Part shown: one piece after another, positions 39,066 through 47,042 of the stretch
How the letters are laid out: every line of letters begins with the position of its first letter
How positions within the stretch are numbered: position 1 is the stretch's first letter
Origin: Limnovirga soli
Lineage (GTDB): Bacteria > Bacteroidota > Bacteroidia > Chitinophagales > Chitinophagaceae
Length of the DNA: 64,000 nucleotides
Assembly (NCBI RefSeq): GCF_013106755.1
Contig: NZ_WHPF01000003.1
Coordinates: 400,755 to 464,754, forward strand
Reading direction: 5' to 3'
Made by a program: the position numbers and the translations under genes
The notes under the pieces: model-generated
What the model was told of the DNA's origin: nothing
The model's database searches: none
Seen by the model: only the letters and a program-made list of their open reading frames with translations

Positions 39066-39176
39066 TTATGGCTTGTTCACAGTTGGCACAACTGTATTGT
39101 TGTTACTAAATACCCTGATTACTTTCTTCCAGTTGGTGAATATCGCAGTAAATAATAGGTCAAGCATTATTTCCAT
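39066..39176 (-). CDS. Small ORF, 36 aa, paralogue of 43594-43704
   Basis: ATG-initiated frame of 36 codons, starting MEIMLDLLFTAIF and continuing TNWKKVIRVFSNN. The second copy has the same length and 23 of the first 26 residues identical, while codons for Ala, Ile, Phe, Asn, Val and Ile differ at the third base. That pattern suggests selection for the peptide. A hydrophobic N-terminal half is followed by WKK and a polar tail, as in small membrane-active peptides. A TATCTTTA lies about 25 bp upstream. Function unknown; a type I toxin-like peptide is one possibility. Confidence 0.55.
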   Translation of the reverse strand: MEIMLDLLFTAIFTNWKKVIRVFSNNNTVVPTVNKP

Positions 39177-39443
39177 TGTAATATTTTTTATAGCTTTTTA
39201 AAGATAGTGTATTGTATTGATATGTACTGGCTTCCGTTTCTGCCCTCTCTGGCATTGGCTGTTATTAACGGGATTCTATTTGCCTTAAAACAGCAACACT
39301 TCGCTTTTCGTGCATTTGTATAGAATACTTGCGCCAGAAAAGAAAAATCAGCACCAACCAACCGCCGTTACACAACCAACCACAAAGCGATCATTGATAC
39401 AGGCTGTGAAATTGAAAATCCATGGTTATCGCTGGTAGCTCTA

Positions 39444-40277
39444 CTATTTTGTTAGCTCTATTTTAACTACTCTATCAGCCACTTTTGGAAATATGGAGAA
39501 TACACTGGCATCATGACCCGGAATAATCAATGCCGTATTTGTAACAAGTGTTTTCATTCTTTTCAATTGTGCTACATAGGCGTTGGGGTCAAAAGTGTAG
39601 TGTGGAATTGGCAACAGATATTGCAGATTTGCATAAAACCACATATTATCTGATGCGATGATAGTTTTTCCCGACGTTCCGTTTACCAGCAGGTATTGCG
39701 ATTCATAAGTATGTTTTGACCCTATAAACACGCTTATTCCGGGTATTATTTCAATATTATCTCCCTTCACCAATGTTAGTTTCCCATCCATGTTTCTCCT
39801 GATAATTTTTGGAACATCGTTTTTGTCTAAACCATCTGAAAATCCACCCTTTTGCCATGCTTTACCTACAAAATAAGTATAATCATCTTCTTGCATCCAT
39901 ACCATTGCATTAGGAAAAAGATCTATGCCACCTATATGATCCCAATGCGGGTGTGTAATAATTATATCAGTAATGTCTTCGGGTTTAATATTTATCTTTT
40001 GTAAAACTGAATCCGGTCGCATATACCCAGCTTCAGGCTTTTCAGGTATATAACCGGCATCCACCAAAATACACTTGCCATTTTTATTCTTTAATAACCA
40101 AATCACAAAATTTGCTTTCAGGCTATCGTTTACTTTAGACCCCACTGCAATTTCCGAAACAAGCGGATTCCAATCTCCTTTTGCATATTCCAGTGCATAA
40201 ATTTCGTAGGTATTGGTTTGACTATATAAACTGATGGAAAAGAAACAGAGTATCAAATAAATTATTCCTGCTTTCAT
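39444..40277 (-). CDS. MBL-fold metallo-hydrolase, secreted, lactonase-like
   Basis: A 277-aa metallo-beta-lactamase-fold enzyme with a signal peptide (LCFFSISLYSQTN). The dinuclear metal site is visible as THPHWDHIGGIDLFP (HxHxDH), with further ligands in GSKHTYESQYL, IIASDN and IIPGHDAS. The arrangement resembles N-acyl-homoserine lactonases of the AiiA/AttM group and relatives. The substrate is not certain. A good promoter-like repeat lies just upstream (40315-40346). Confidence 0.85.
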   Translation of the reverse strand: MKAGIIYLILCFFSISLYSQTNTYEIYALEYAKGDWNPLVSEIAVGSKVNDSLKANFVIWLLKNKNGKCILVDAGYIPEKPEAGYMRPDSVLQKINIKPEDITDIIITHPHWDHIGGIDLFPNAMVWMQEDDYTYFVGKAWQKGGFSDGLDKNDVPKIIRRNMDGKLTLVKGDNIEIIPGISVFIGSKHTYESQYLLVNGTSGKTIIASDNMWFYANLQYLLPIPHYTFDPNAYVAQLKRMKTLVTNTALIIPGHDASVFSIFPKVADRVVKIELTK

Positions 40278-40314
40278 GGCACATGTTTTAGAAGTTTCTC
40301 AATTGCCGCCATCT

Positions 40315-40346
40315 CAAAAATAGACGAACTAATGCACCTTTGCAAA
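40315..40346 (-). promoter_or_regulatory. Repeat-borne promoter P1
   Basis: On the - strand, TTTG (40346-40343), exactly 20 bp, then TATTTTTG (40322-40315), a good Bacteroidota promoter. The whole segment, including TTAGTTCGTC, recurs upstream of the genes starting at 44864 and 50974. Confidence 0.6.
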
Positions 40347-40371
40347 AAATGCTAAACATATGAATAAGGCA

Positions 40372-40530
40372 TCACCATAAGCTCGTAACATTGTCTCCTG
40401 ATATGCGTTCATTATCCTTGCCCGGATGGCGTTTGCAAATGCAAAAGTTCACTACCCTGAAAATACCTGGCTGCATAATTACTCAGGAATGGAACGCTGT
40501 TGGTCAGTCGGCCAACAGTGGCGGAAATTA
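40372..40530. repeat. Degenerate long-repeat copy with GGCCAACAG palindrome
   Basis: A worn copy of the long intergenic repeat (GTCTCCTGATATGCGTTC, CCCGGATGGCGTTTGC, CCTGGCTGCATAATTAC), ending in the palindrome CTGTTGGTC-AGTC-GGCCAACAG at 40497-40518, which recurs at 51294 and 51593. The open frame across it (40426-40632, +) is not a credible gene. Confidence 0.55.
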
Positions 40531-40628
40531 GTAAAGGTCGGCACTATATCAAAATACAAAAAGCCGACGAACATTATTCGTCAGCCCTGTTTTGGCAATG
40601 CATTTGTCAGGTCCTTTTCCAGATTAGA

Positions 40629-41177
40629 TTAAATGCTGTCTGCCATCGGAAAATCAATTTCAAACTCCGTTAAGTTGTGCAGGTAATTGCTGATGATTTT
40701 ATCACCAATTACAATAATAACATCAATCATATTGGCCTCACTGTAACCGGCTGCAAAAAACGCTTCTTTACTTTCTTCTGTAGCACTGCCGCGATGTTCA
40801 ACTACTGATGCTGTAAATTTTGCCAATGCATCCAGCTTACTGTCAAAAGCGGCGGTACCTTTTCTTATCTCCAGTATTTGTGCTTCAGTAAAGCCATTCA
40901 TTTTACCAATAACCGTGTGGGCAGATTGGCAATAACGGCAGCCATTTAACTGACTTGTTACCAAATTTATTACCTCTCTTTCTTTTGCTCTTAAAGTGCT
41001 TTTACGATTTTGTAAGGCAAGATAGTCTACCAATGCCGTATCATTTTTGGCAAAATAGGCATATAAATTGGGCACAAATCCCAGGCTTTTTTGTAAGTTG
41101 TCAAATATTGCCTTGTTGTTTTCAGATACATCTGATTTTTGAGGAACTGTATAAGTTCTTTTTGCAGTCGTTGTCAT
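40629..41177 (-). CDS. AhpD-like / carboxymuconolactone decarboxylase-family protein
   Basis: A 182-aa AhpD-like alkylhydroperoxidase. The redox-active site is CRYCQSAHTVIGKMNGF (C-x-x-C-x3-H), preceded by LRAKEREVINLVTSQLNG and followed by the usual helical tail. Members reduce peroxides through a relay with a thiol partner or detoxify quinones. It lies 110 bp downstream of a Crp/Fnr-like regulator on the same strand, a common pairing in Bacteroidota, so co-regulation is likely. Confidence 0.87.
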   Translation of the reverse strand: MTTTAKRTYTVPQKSDVSENNKAIFDNLQKSLGFVPNLYAYFAKNDTALVDYLALQNRKSTLRAKEREVINLVTSQLNGCRYCQSAHTVIGKMNGFTEAQILEIRKGTAAFDSKLDALAKFTASVVEHRGSATEESKEAFFAAGYSEANMIDVIIVIGDKIISNYLHNLTEFEIDFPMADSI

Positions 41178-41286
41178 TTTTTGCTTTATTTTAATAATTG
41201 TTTGTCGTTATTGACAATGCAAAAATGCTACGAACTACAAAGTTTAAAAATGATGTAGTTTAATAAATTTGGTTGAACTGGTTCAA

Positions 41287-41874
41287 CTATTTTTTAGACA
41301 CCCGCTTATTTCTAATTCTGGATAAAAATTCAGTGGTCATCCCCAAATAGGATGCTAATGCGTATTGCGGAATTCTTTGTACAATTTGTGGGTACTTCTC
41401 AATAAAATCTGTATACCGTTCTTCAGCAGTTTGGGTAAGATTTGAAATAATTCTTTGCTGCATAAAGGCGGCAGTTCTTTCTGCCCTTATTCTAAAAAAG
41501 GTTTCAAATTTATGGTTGGCCTGTTTTAAGGCTTGCTCTTTTTCATAGCTTATTTCTAAAATAATGCTGTCTTCAAGTGCAACTACAAACATGGTGGCAG
41601 GCTTTTGCAGCACATAACTGTTGTAATCGGTTATCCACCAGTCTTCAATGGCAAATGCTATAGTGCTGTCTTGTCCCTTGTCATCCACCACATAGGCTCT
41701 AAATGCCCCTTTTATCACAAAATTTCTGTTTTTCACCACAAAGTTTGGCTGAACAATAAATTGTCTTTTTTTAATTTTAACCTCCCTGAAAGAAGCACCA
41801 AAAATGTCTGACTCCTGTTCAGTTAAACTTACCGTTCTATTAATATATTCAACTATTTTATGTTGGCTCGTCAT
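41287..41874 (-). CDS. Crp/Fnr-family transcriptional regulator
   Basis: A 195-aa protein with an N-terminal cNMP-binding-like beta-roll (residues 20-115; IKKRQFIVQPNFVVKNRNFV, ALEDSIILEIS) and a C-terminal helix-turn-helix (RIPQYALASYLGMTTEFLSR). The cyclic-nucleotide site residues are not conserved, which is common in Bacteroidota members that respond to other signals. It probably controls itself and the AhpD-like gene downstream. A promoter is visible at 41924-41954. Confidence 0.88.
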   Translation of the reverse strand: MTSQHKIVEYINRTVSLTEQESDIFGASFREVKIKKRQFIVQPNFVVKNRNFVIKGAFRAYVVDDKGQDSTIAFAIEDWWITDYNSYVLQKPATMFVVALEDSIILEISYEKEQALKQANHKFETFFRIRAERTAAFMQQRIISNLTQTAEERYTDFIEKYPQIVQRIPQYALASYLGMTTEFLSRIRNKRVSKK

Positions 41875-41923
41875 TATATGATGTCAAAATTATTGGAGTG
41901 TTTGTTTAGCATTTGCTGTATCT

Positions 41924-41954
41924 CAAATATAGGGTCAATATCCAATACTTTCAA
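41924..41954 (-). promoter_or_regulatory. Promoter of the Crp/Fnr-like gene
   Basis: On the - strand, TTG (41954-41952), 20 bp, TATATTTG (41931-41924), a full Bacteroidota match 50 bp before the ATG. About 45 bp around it (from CACTATTTTAT to CTATATTTG) recurs at 43367-43410 before the next gene. Confidence 0.6.
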
Positions 41955-42037
41955 TAAAATAGTGCCTTGTTTTATGGCTTAATTAAGTAGCCTTAAACAA
42001 GTTTTTTAGCCCGGCTGCACATTTCTATGGCAGCCCA

Positions 42038-42058
42038 CTTGCGTCGCACACTTGAGCG
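42038..42058 (+). repeat. REP-like core, forward, extended form
   Basis: TTTTAGCCCGGCTGCA and GGCAGCCCA precede the core, which is changed at its end (CTTGAGCG instead of CTTGTACG). TTATAACATCTTGCGGC follows. Confidence 0.8.
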
Positions 42059-42169
42059 TTTATAACATCTTGCGGCTAAAATTATTGGGTATAGAAAAAC
42101 AACATGCTTCGTGCGGACAAGAATCATGACCCCAAAATCCCCTTTTTACTCTATTCTCCGTTCTGTCTT

Positions 42170-43306
42170 TTATTGCAGGATTTCCGGCGACACTAAAACA
42201 TAGTCATATTTTTCAATTATTTTGTAAGTGTCTGTTGTTAATGTATTATCATATCTCATTCTAAGTCTCAAAGTTCTTACATCTACCAGTACCCACTTTT
42301 CTTTATCATATAATTTAGAAAATACTTTGGGATTTTCATTATTTGTTTCTTCAGCATCATCGGTTATTATACCATTCTCTTCGCTGTATCTAACCATAAA
42401 ATAAACATTTGCAAACTTGGTTTTATTTCTTTGTGATAGTTCGTAAACAGCATTCCCAATATCGTATAAATTTGTTTCCAAATTCATTCCTTTTGCTAAA
42501 TGATTACTCCCCATTTTGAAAAACACTTTTTCATTTTTAGTCTTTAAACCATCATAGTAATTATAAAAATTTGTTTTCATTAAATCGGCTCTTCGTTGAT
42601 TATCGCTATAGTAATAAATATCTTTTGATGTTTTGATATCGTCTAATACATGCTTTAAATTTGGCTGCTTTATTCCATTTTTTAAACTGTCTAATAGTTT
42701 GGCATCCGGATTCCACCATTTTGCTTGCAGACTGTCATACACTGCTTTGAATCGTTTCTTTATGTTGTTGGGTTGGGCCTGGTATACTTTGTCAAGGCAA
42801 TAAGGAAAGCCTGTTTGGAATTCCTGATCAATTCCCCAAATGGAAAATCCCAGCTTATTAGCTGTTGTTAGCATACTTATATCTTCCTTGCTTTCAAAAA
42901 AAGGAAAGGTTGTAAAATTGGGGCGGTCTTTTGCAATTTTCAAAATGGTGTCTAATGGATTTTTTGTCTTTGCAATACGCATAAGTTCAGCCGCCGCAAA
43001 AGGGCTCGTTTCTACACACCATGTTTTATATCCATTTTTTGAAGCACTTGCTAAAGCATAGGTTGTTAATGATGAAAGAATTGGTGAGTTATGGTATTCT
43101 CCCCATGCAACAAATTGATTTTCTGCAAAAAGATTTTCCAATATATCCCAGCCCTTTCCGGTTGGCTTTTCTCCCTTAAAACTAAAGTAGCTGGTGTTTT
43201 CAAGAATACATTTTCCGAGTTTTTCTTCATCCGTCATTTTCTTATTCGATTGTCCAAAGCCTGCATAAACAATCAAGAGCGCAATAATGAATAAACCTTT
43301 TTTCAT
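42170..43306 (-). CDS. Secreted erythromycin-esterase/ChaN-like protein
   Basis: A 378-aa protein starting at the Met at 43306 (MKKGLFIIALLIVYAGFGQ, a signal peptide); the frame is open further upstream but only through repeat DNA. The motif FVAWGEYHNSPILSSL, near residue 60, resembles the G-E-x-H loop of the EreA/ChaN/Tiki clan, and FFKMGSNHLAKGM could supply a second His. The clan contains esterases and haem-binding proteins. I assign the fold with moderate confidence and cannot name the substrate. Confidence 0.6.
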   Translation of the reverse strand: MKKGLFIIALLIVYAGFGQSNKKMTDEEKLGKCILENTSYFSFKGEKPTGKGWDILENLFAENQFVAWGEYHNSPILSSLTTYALASASKNGYKTWCVETSPFAAAELMRIAKTKNPLDTILKIAKDRPNFTTFPFFESKEDISMLTTANKLGFSIWGIDQEFQTGFPYCLDKVYQAQPNNIKKRFKAVYDSLQAKWWNPDAKLLDSLKNGIKQPNLKHVLDDIKTSKDIYYYSDNQRRADLMKTNFYNYYDGLKTKNEKVFFKMGSNHLAKGMNLETNLYDIGNAVYELSQRNKTKFANVYFMVRYSEENGIITDDAEETNNENPKVFSKLYDKEKWVLVDVRTLRLRMRYDNTLTTDTYKIIEKYDYVLVSPEILQ

Positions 43307-43481
43307 GATATGTTTTTGATGATTAGTGTTCAGTTTTATAGTGTGCAGGCAGGCAATCGTATGGCCCAAATATAGCGGCAATATCCATTCCTTTCCATAA
43401 AATAGTGAGCTGCGGTATGCAGTAATGATGATTTTATATGCAAATTTATTTAGCCCTGCAGCATATTGCAACGGCAGCCCA

Positions 43482-43502
43482 CTTGCGTCGCACTCTTGTA
43501 CG
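43482..43502 (+). repeat. REP-like core, forward, extended form
   Basis: TTTAGCCCTGCA and GGCAGCCCA precede CTTGCGTCGCAC-T-CTTGTACG; TTATAACAATTTGCAGCTG follows. The similarity to 38956 continues through GATTCA and TTTGAACCA. Confidence 0.85.
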
Positions 43503-43593
43503 GTTATAACAATTTGCAGCTGAAAAAAAATGGGTAGAGGAAAATATGATTCACCAGAGTTTGAACCAGATCCTAAAACACAAATACGAATTC

Positions 43594-43704
43594 TTAAGGA
43601 TTAATCCCAGTTGGCAGGGCTTTAATATTATTACTAAATACCCTAATCACTTTCTTCCAATTGGTAAAAATGGCAGTAAATAATATGTCAAGCAGAATTT
43701 CCAT
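43594..43704 (-). CDS. Small ORF, 36 aa, paralogue of 39066-39176
   Basis: ATG-initiated, 36 codons, beginning MEILLDILFTAIF and continuing TNWKKVIRVFSNN. It is identical to the other copy in 23 of the first 26 residues, with the DNA differing mostly at third codon positions; the last ten residues diverge. A TATCTTTA lies about 25-30 bp upstream in both copies. The conserved half is hydrophobic and ends in a Trp-Lys-Lys turn. No family is recognised. Confidence 0.55.
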   Translation of the reverse strand: MEILLDILFTAIFTNWKKVIRVFSNNIKALPTGINP

Positions 43705-43789
43705 TGGTGCGTTATTTAAAGTAGTATAAAGATACAGCATTTTGTTGCTATTCATTTTTCCCAATTATTTCGGGTTTAACGGTATTCAG

Positions 43790-43993
43790 CTTACGTCACC
43801 CTGAACTCGTTTCAATGTCTTCTGGTATACATTGGTTGTTTTCCCTTATTGCGTTTGCTAAGGCACAAATACGCTGCACTGCAAAGGCTTGGCTGCATGC
43901 TAACACCAGATCAGGAAAATTAGGGCCAACGAGCCGCAGCTTCACTGCCACCCGAAAAAATATATTTAGTAAACGCCGCGGAGAAGGAAACCG
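43790..43993. repeat. Long intergenic repeat, copy 1
   Basis: About 200 bp, from CACCCTGAACTCGTTTCA to GCGGAGAAGGAAA, shared with 45250-45455; worn copies occur at 40372, 44975 and 51155. It abuts the stop codon of the Cdd1-like gene. Confidence 0.75.
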
Positions 43994-43996
43994 ATG

Positions 43997-44506
43997 TTAT
44001 TGGCTGTTTTTATTCTCTTTTCGTTCAAATCCTGCCGTTTCAAACCATGCTTTTTGCGGTCTGCTTTTGGGATATCCGTTTTCAGCGCGAAACAATTTTC
44101 GTTCTTCGGTAAAGTCCCACCATTTTCTTTTTGTGTCGTTTGTGTTTGCAACATACACAACTAATCTAAATTGGTCTTCAACACAAGGGTCAATCCAATA
44201 ACCTTTTTTCTGTTCATATTCGTCTGTTAGTTTAGCACCGTCTTTATGCTTTAATTCGTTGAGTGAGTAATAACCTAAAAAAACCAGGTCTTCTGCAAAC
44301 TTTATTCCTACGGATGGAACGGTTTGAAATGCTGCTAAAGCATAAATTTCCTTTGCCCGTTCAGGTGTAGCGCTTAACAACACTTCCAATTCGTCAGTTG
44401 CGAAGTCAAGGATAGTAGCAATTTTGATTTTATGCTTTCTCAAATTTGCTTTTTCAATATCCGTCAGCGGAAGTTTTATGTTAGATTTATTTTTCATCTT
44501 CGGCAA
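43997..44506 (-). CDS. Helix-hairpin-helix protein, Cdd1 (pathogenicity-locus) family
   Basis: A 169-aa protein with HhH-like elements: KHKIKIATILDFATDELEVLL, then FQTVPSVGIKFAEDLVFLGY and SLNELKHKDGAKLTDEYEQK, ending in DPCVEDQFRLVVYVAN, the conserved DPC motif of the Cdd1 group. Such proteins probably bind DNA. The stop codon lies within CCAATAAC, a core-like sequence at the junction with repeat DNA. It overlaps the VOC gene upstream by 20 bp, so the two are co-translated. Confidence 0.82.
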   Translation of the reverse strand: MPKMKNKSNIKLPLTDIEKANLRKHKIKIATILDFATDELEVLLSATPERAKEIYALAAFQTVPSVGIKFAEDLVFLGYYSLNELKHKDGAKLTDEYEQKKGYWIDPCVEDQFRLVVYVANTNDTKRKWWDFTEERKLFRAENGYPKSRPQKAWFETAGFERKENKNSQ

Positions 44507-44864
44507 AAGTTAGCAAATAACCGTTATTATCTTCTATTGAAAATTCTGTGGCACCGTAAAATGTTTTTTCAAGTCCTTTAACCACTTTTACGGTGTCTTT
44601 TATTTGGTCAAAGAATGTTCTGATTTCAGTTGTTTGCATATACAAAAGCAATGAGCCACCGGATTGTCTTGAAATCATTGGCAAGTCATTGCCTAAACTT
44701 TCAAAAGTCTGAAACATAAAATTTACATTTCCGCAAATCATCATTGCCCAAGCAATGTCGCCTTGTTCGGGAACTGTCGCAACAACTTTAAAACCTAATT
44801 GTTTGTAAAAATCAATGGTCTTATTGATATCTTTTACGAAAATGTTTGGTGATATTGAATTCAT
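44487..44864 (-). CDS. VOC-family protein
   Basis: A 125-aa glyoxalase/bleomycin-resistance-like protein: ISPNIFVKDINKTIDFYKQL, FKVVATVPEQGDIAWAMMI, RQSGGSLLLYMQTTEIRTFF and TEFSIEDNNGYLLTFAED, with the last Glu-less end typical of bleomycin-binding relatives. It begins a two-gene unit with Cdd1. The 5' leader starts with GAGTTAGTGC directly after a promoter-like repeat (44927-44958). Confidence 0.85.
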   Translation of the reverse strand: MNSISPNIFVKDINKTIDFYKQLGFKVVATVPEQGDIAWAMMICGNVNFMFQTFESLGNDLPMISRQSGGSLLLYMQTTEIRTFFDQIKDTVKVVKGLEKTFYGATEFSIEDNNGYLLTFAEDEK

Positions 44865-44926
44865 TTATTAATGATTTTATTGTCTGGTTAAGTTGGAAAT
44901 GTCATTCGTCAAGATTTGCACTAACT

Positions 44927-44958
44927 CAAAAATAGACGAACTAAATAGCCTTTCCAAA
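44927..44958 (-). promoter_or_regulatory. Repeat-borne promoter P2
   Basis: On the - strand, TTTG (44958-44955), 20 bp, TATTTTTG (44934-44927). Same sequence family and spacing as at 40315 and 51018. It ends directly at the GTTAGTG core-like junction of the VOC leader. Confidence 0.6.
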
Positions 44959-45151
44959 AAATGCACAGCGTTGTAGCATGTCGTCACCTTGAACTCTTTC
45001 TGGATATCCTGGTATGCGTTGGATATTGTTACCCTGATTGCGTTTGCTAAGGCACAAGTAAGCTGTGCTGCAAATGCCTCTCTGCATACTTACGACAGCA
45101 TATGCATATAAGCATTTTTTTAGCCCGGCAGTATATTGCCATGGCAGCCCA

Positions 45152-45172
45152 CTTGCGTCGCACTCTTGTACG
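45152..45172 (+). repeat. REP-like core, forward, extended form
   Basis: TTTTAGCCCGGCA and GGCAGCCCA precede CTTGCGTCGCAC-T-CTTGTACG; GTATAACTTTGTGCAGC follows. Confidence 0.85.
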
Positions 45173-45249
45173 GGTATAACTTTGTGCAGCTATTATTTAA
45201 GCGTAGATAAAAGTAAAAATGGTTGCTACAAAAATGAATTAGGGATAAC

Positions 45250-45455
45250 TGTTGGTGCTTCGTCACCGGGAACTTGTTTCAGGGTCTCTTGGTGTGCGTT
45301 GGATGTTGTTACCCGGATGTGTTTGCAAAGGCACATATACGCTGCACTGCAAAGGCTTGGTTGTATACTTACGCCAGATTAGGAAAATTATGGCCAACGA
45401 TCCGCAGAGTCACTGCCACCCGCAAAGCTATATTTAATAGACTCTGCGGAGAAGG
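45250..45455. repeat. Long intergenic repeat, copy 2
   Basis: The best-preserved copy. Near its end TCCGCAGAGTC (about 45404) and GACTCTGCGGA (about 45436) form an 11-bp perfect inverted repeat around a 20-30 bp loop, so the DNA or its transcript can fold. Confidence 0.75.
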
Positions 45456-45474
45456 AAATTTTTCATATAATTGT

Positions 45475-45616
45475 GGCTAACGAACAGGGCTTTATGCAGG
45501 TTGGGAATGAGCATTCCGTCTGCCCGGGCCGCTGTTGATTGAAAATATGTCTCGTCCTAAAATTAGTTGATGTTTGTTTGTCCAGCCACACTTTTGGCAA
45601 ACTACTTGTTGGGCGT
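45475..45616. other. attC-like palindromic site 1
   Basis: Lies directly after the stop of the gene at 45630. On the - strand it begins ACGCCCAAC (45616-45608), has GTGGCTGGACAAAC in the first arm and ATTCCCAACCTGCATAAAGC in the second, and ends CGTTAGCC near 45478. The first core is the exact complement of GTTGGGCGT found before the same gene (46564-46556). Confidence 0.5.
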
Positions 45617-45629
45617 TCGTGACTTATTT

Positions 45630-46514
45630 TCATTCAATATCATAATGATGTTTTAGTAAGGCAATTAAGTTAGTGGCTCGTCTTAATGTAGTACCTAAAT
45701 AGTATATCCTTGCTTGTGTTAATGATTTGTAGTTGTGAACTTTGTTATAAAACTGAAAAGCAATTTCTTCTTTGCCTTTCTGCATCATTATTTTTTCAGG
45801 AGATAACAAGAAAGCTGAATCCAATTTTGCCTTATTCCTTGCTATGCTAAAGTATTTTGAATTAAACAATTGATTTTCTAAGTTCTGCATCTCTGGGTTA
45901 AGAACCTTGCCATAAATGTCTTCAATATTTGTAACTGTTTTGACTATCCAGCCATCATATTCTACTAAAGAATCTGCAATCGCATTATCTCGAAGTAACC
46001 TAAAATTGCCTGCACTTTTCAATTGCTGGATGGTTCTGTCGTGATACAAAAAAGTATTATTCGTATTAATTTGTGATACGCACTTGTATAACAAACGATG
46101 ATCTCTTAAGTCAACATCTTTTTCCATTTCCATAATAATGGTATCAGCTCTTCTATCCACTTTGCTCCAGCCTTCTATATCATATTTTAAGTCAATTGTA
46201 TCATTTACTAAGTCTTCGACTAACGTTTGGGCATATTTAGTTTCTCGTTGATGTTCTACATAATGCTCTACTTGTAATTCTGCCAAGGAGCCACAAAACA
46301 CAGCTAAAAACAACATGAAAAATTCCCAAAAATAATGTTTCAAACTTTTCTTTCCGTGGCTTTGATGTGCATGATGATGTACTTCCATACTTTTAGTTTC
46401 TTGATTTTGGTTAAAAGACTCTGTGTCAGATGTAGGAGTAACTTCATCGGGAGAATTTTCCGATTGAGTATTTGTCGGATTATCTAGATGTTCTTCTTCT
46501 GTATTGTCTGCCAT
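45630..46514 (-). CDS. Uncharacterised Bacteroidota membrane protein, paralogue A
   Basis: A 294-aa protein with an acidic, low-complexity N-terminus, a His-rich patch (VHHHAHQSHGKK, about 45-56), one membrane helix (YFWEFFMLFLAVFCGSLAEL) and a helical domain of about 200 residues, with HDRTIQQLKSAGNFRLLRDN as the most conserved block. A paralogue is at 50105-50974. Their 5' leaders are also related. The function is unknown; such proteins are frequent in Chitinophagaceae-type genomes. It is bracketed by complementary 9-mers (see findings). Confidence 0.75.
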   Translation of the reverse strand: MADNTEEEHLDNPTNTQSENSPDEVTPTSDTESFNQNQETKSMEVHHHAHQSHGKKSLKHYFWEFFMLFLAVFCGSLAELQVEHYVEHQRETKYAQTLVEDLVNDTIDLKYDIEGWSKVDRRADTIIMEMEKDVDLRDHRLLYKCVSQINTNNTFLYHDRTIQQLKSAGNFRLLRDNAIADSLVEYDGWIVKTVTNIEDIYGKVLNPEMQNLENQLFNSKYFSIARNKAKLDSAFLLSPEKIMMQKGKEEIAFQFYNKVHNYKSLTQARIYYLGTTLRRATNLIALLKHHYDIE

Positions 46515-46560
46515 TTATTTTTGTTGTTTAATTTATTTGGGTATTCAATCACATGACGCC

Positions 46561-46664
46561 CAACTCAAGAATTGATGCTATTGATTGATATAATGTATAA
46601 TTAAAAATCATTGATTATCAACAAACTGTTATTTTACATTTTGTATTGTTTATAGCATCAATCT
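46561..46664 (-). repeat. 104-bp AT-rich repeat, copy A
   Basis: Aligns without a gap to 60017-60120 (80 of 104 bases identical). Inside, TTGATGCTAT and ATAGCATCAA form perfect 10-bp inverted ends about 70 bp apart. Both copies lie 45-60 bp before a - strand gene and end on the gene side in CTTGAGTT. Confidence 0.8.
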
Positions 46665-47042
46665 TTTTAAAGAAATTGTTTGAAATCAGTTTAACAAATT
46701 TATATAACCTGGTAATACAAAAAAGCGTGATTTATCACGTTTTATGCCAAGGTTTATAGCAATTTGGTTGTTTGGCACAATTTTATTTCAAAAACCTGCT
46801 TTTTTGCCTTTGTATATGCCCAGCGTTAATCCCACCGCACAAGTGTGCGACGCAAGTAAAGCCACATATTCAATCTGGTGCCAGGCTAAAAATCTCTAAA
46901 ATGTAAATTACTGCAGTTAATAAAATAGGCGCCCAGTTTTCAGTTGTAACGCTCCGTCAATGATCATAATGATAAGATGTAAAAGCAAAGATTGTCCAGC
47001 CCCAATTTTGCTAAACCACGCGTTTGTTCGTTCGCCCTTTTC
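46665..47042. other. Spacer with palindrome, REP-like core and half of an attC-like site
   Basis: CGTGATTTATCACG, a perfect 14-bp palindrome, is at 46726-46739 and matches the three at 61694-61751. A reverse REP-like core lies at 46838-46856, with GCCAGGCTAAAA behind it. GTCCAGCCCCAATTTTGCTAAACC (46994 on, given in part) is one arm of the attC-like family, ending just after the DUF885 stop. No gene is seen. Confidence 0.5.
46838..46856 (-). repeat. REP-like core, reverse
   Basis: CACAAGTGTGCGACGCAAG, with TGCCAGGCTAAAAA about 25-40 bp downstream as the outer block. Confidence 0.8.

Larger units (their letters stand above)
38767..39443. other. Long spacer with REP-like core and a small ORF
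   Basis: This 680-bp stretch holds a REP-like core at 38956-38976 and the small ORF at 39066-39176 listed separately. Around 39310-39370 there is a short segment (TACTTGCGCCAGAAAAGAAAA) resembling the end of the long repeat seen at 45250. No larger gene is visible. Confidence 0.5.
43307..43993. other. Long spacer: promoter, REP-like core, small ORF, long repeat
   Basis: A TATATTTG (43374-43367, - strand) lies 60 bp before the esterase-like gene. It is followed by a REP-like core at 43482, the small ORF at 43594-43704 and the long repeat at 43790-43993. No larger gene is credible; the + frame from 43815 is a translation of repeat DNA. Confidence 0.55.
44959..45607. other. Repeat-filled spacer
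   Basis: From left to right: a worn long-repeat copy (44975-45110), REP-like core (45152-45172), full long-repeat copy (45250-45455), and the attC-like palindrome (45475-45616) after the gene at 45630. The + frames across 45065-45480 are translations of these repeats and not genes. Confidence 0.55.

Noticed and set aside
40426..40632. Open frame of 68 codons (+)
   Set aside because: Lies over a worn repeat copy and the CTGTTGGTC palindrome; no protein features.
43815..44201. Open frame of 128 codons (+)
   Set aside because: It is a translation of the long intergenic repeat running antisense into the Cdd1-like gene; copies of the repeat do not conserve the frame.
45065..45480. Three overlapping + frames of 61-105 codons
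   Set aside because: All cover REP-like and long-repeat DNA, with differences between copies not favouring synonymous sites.
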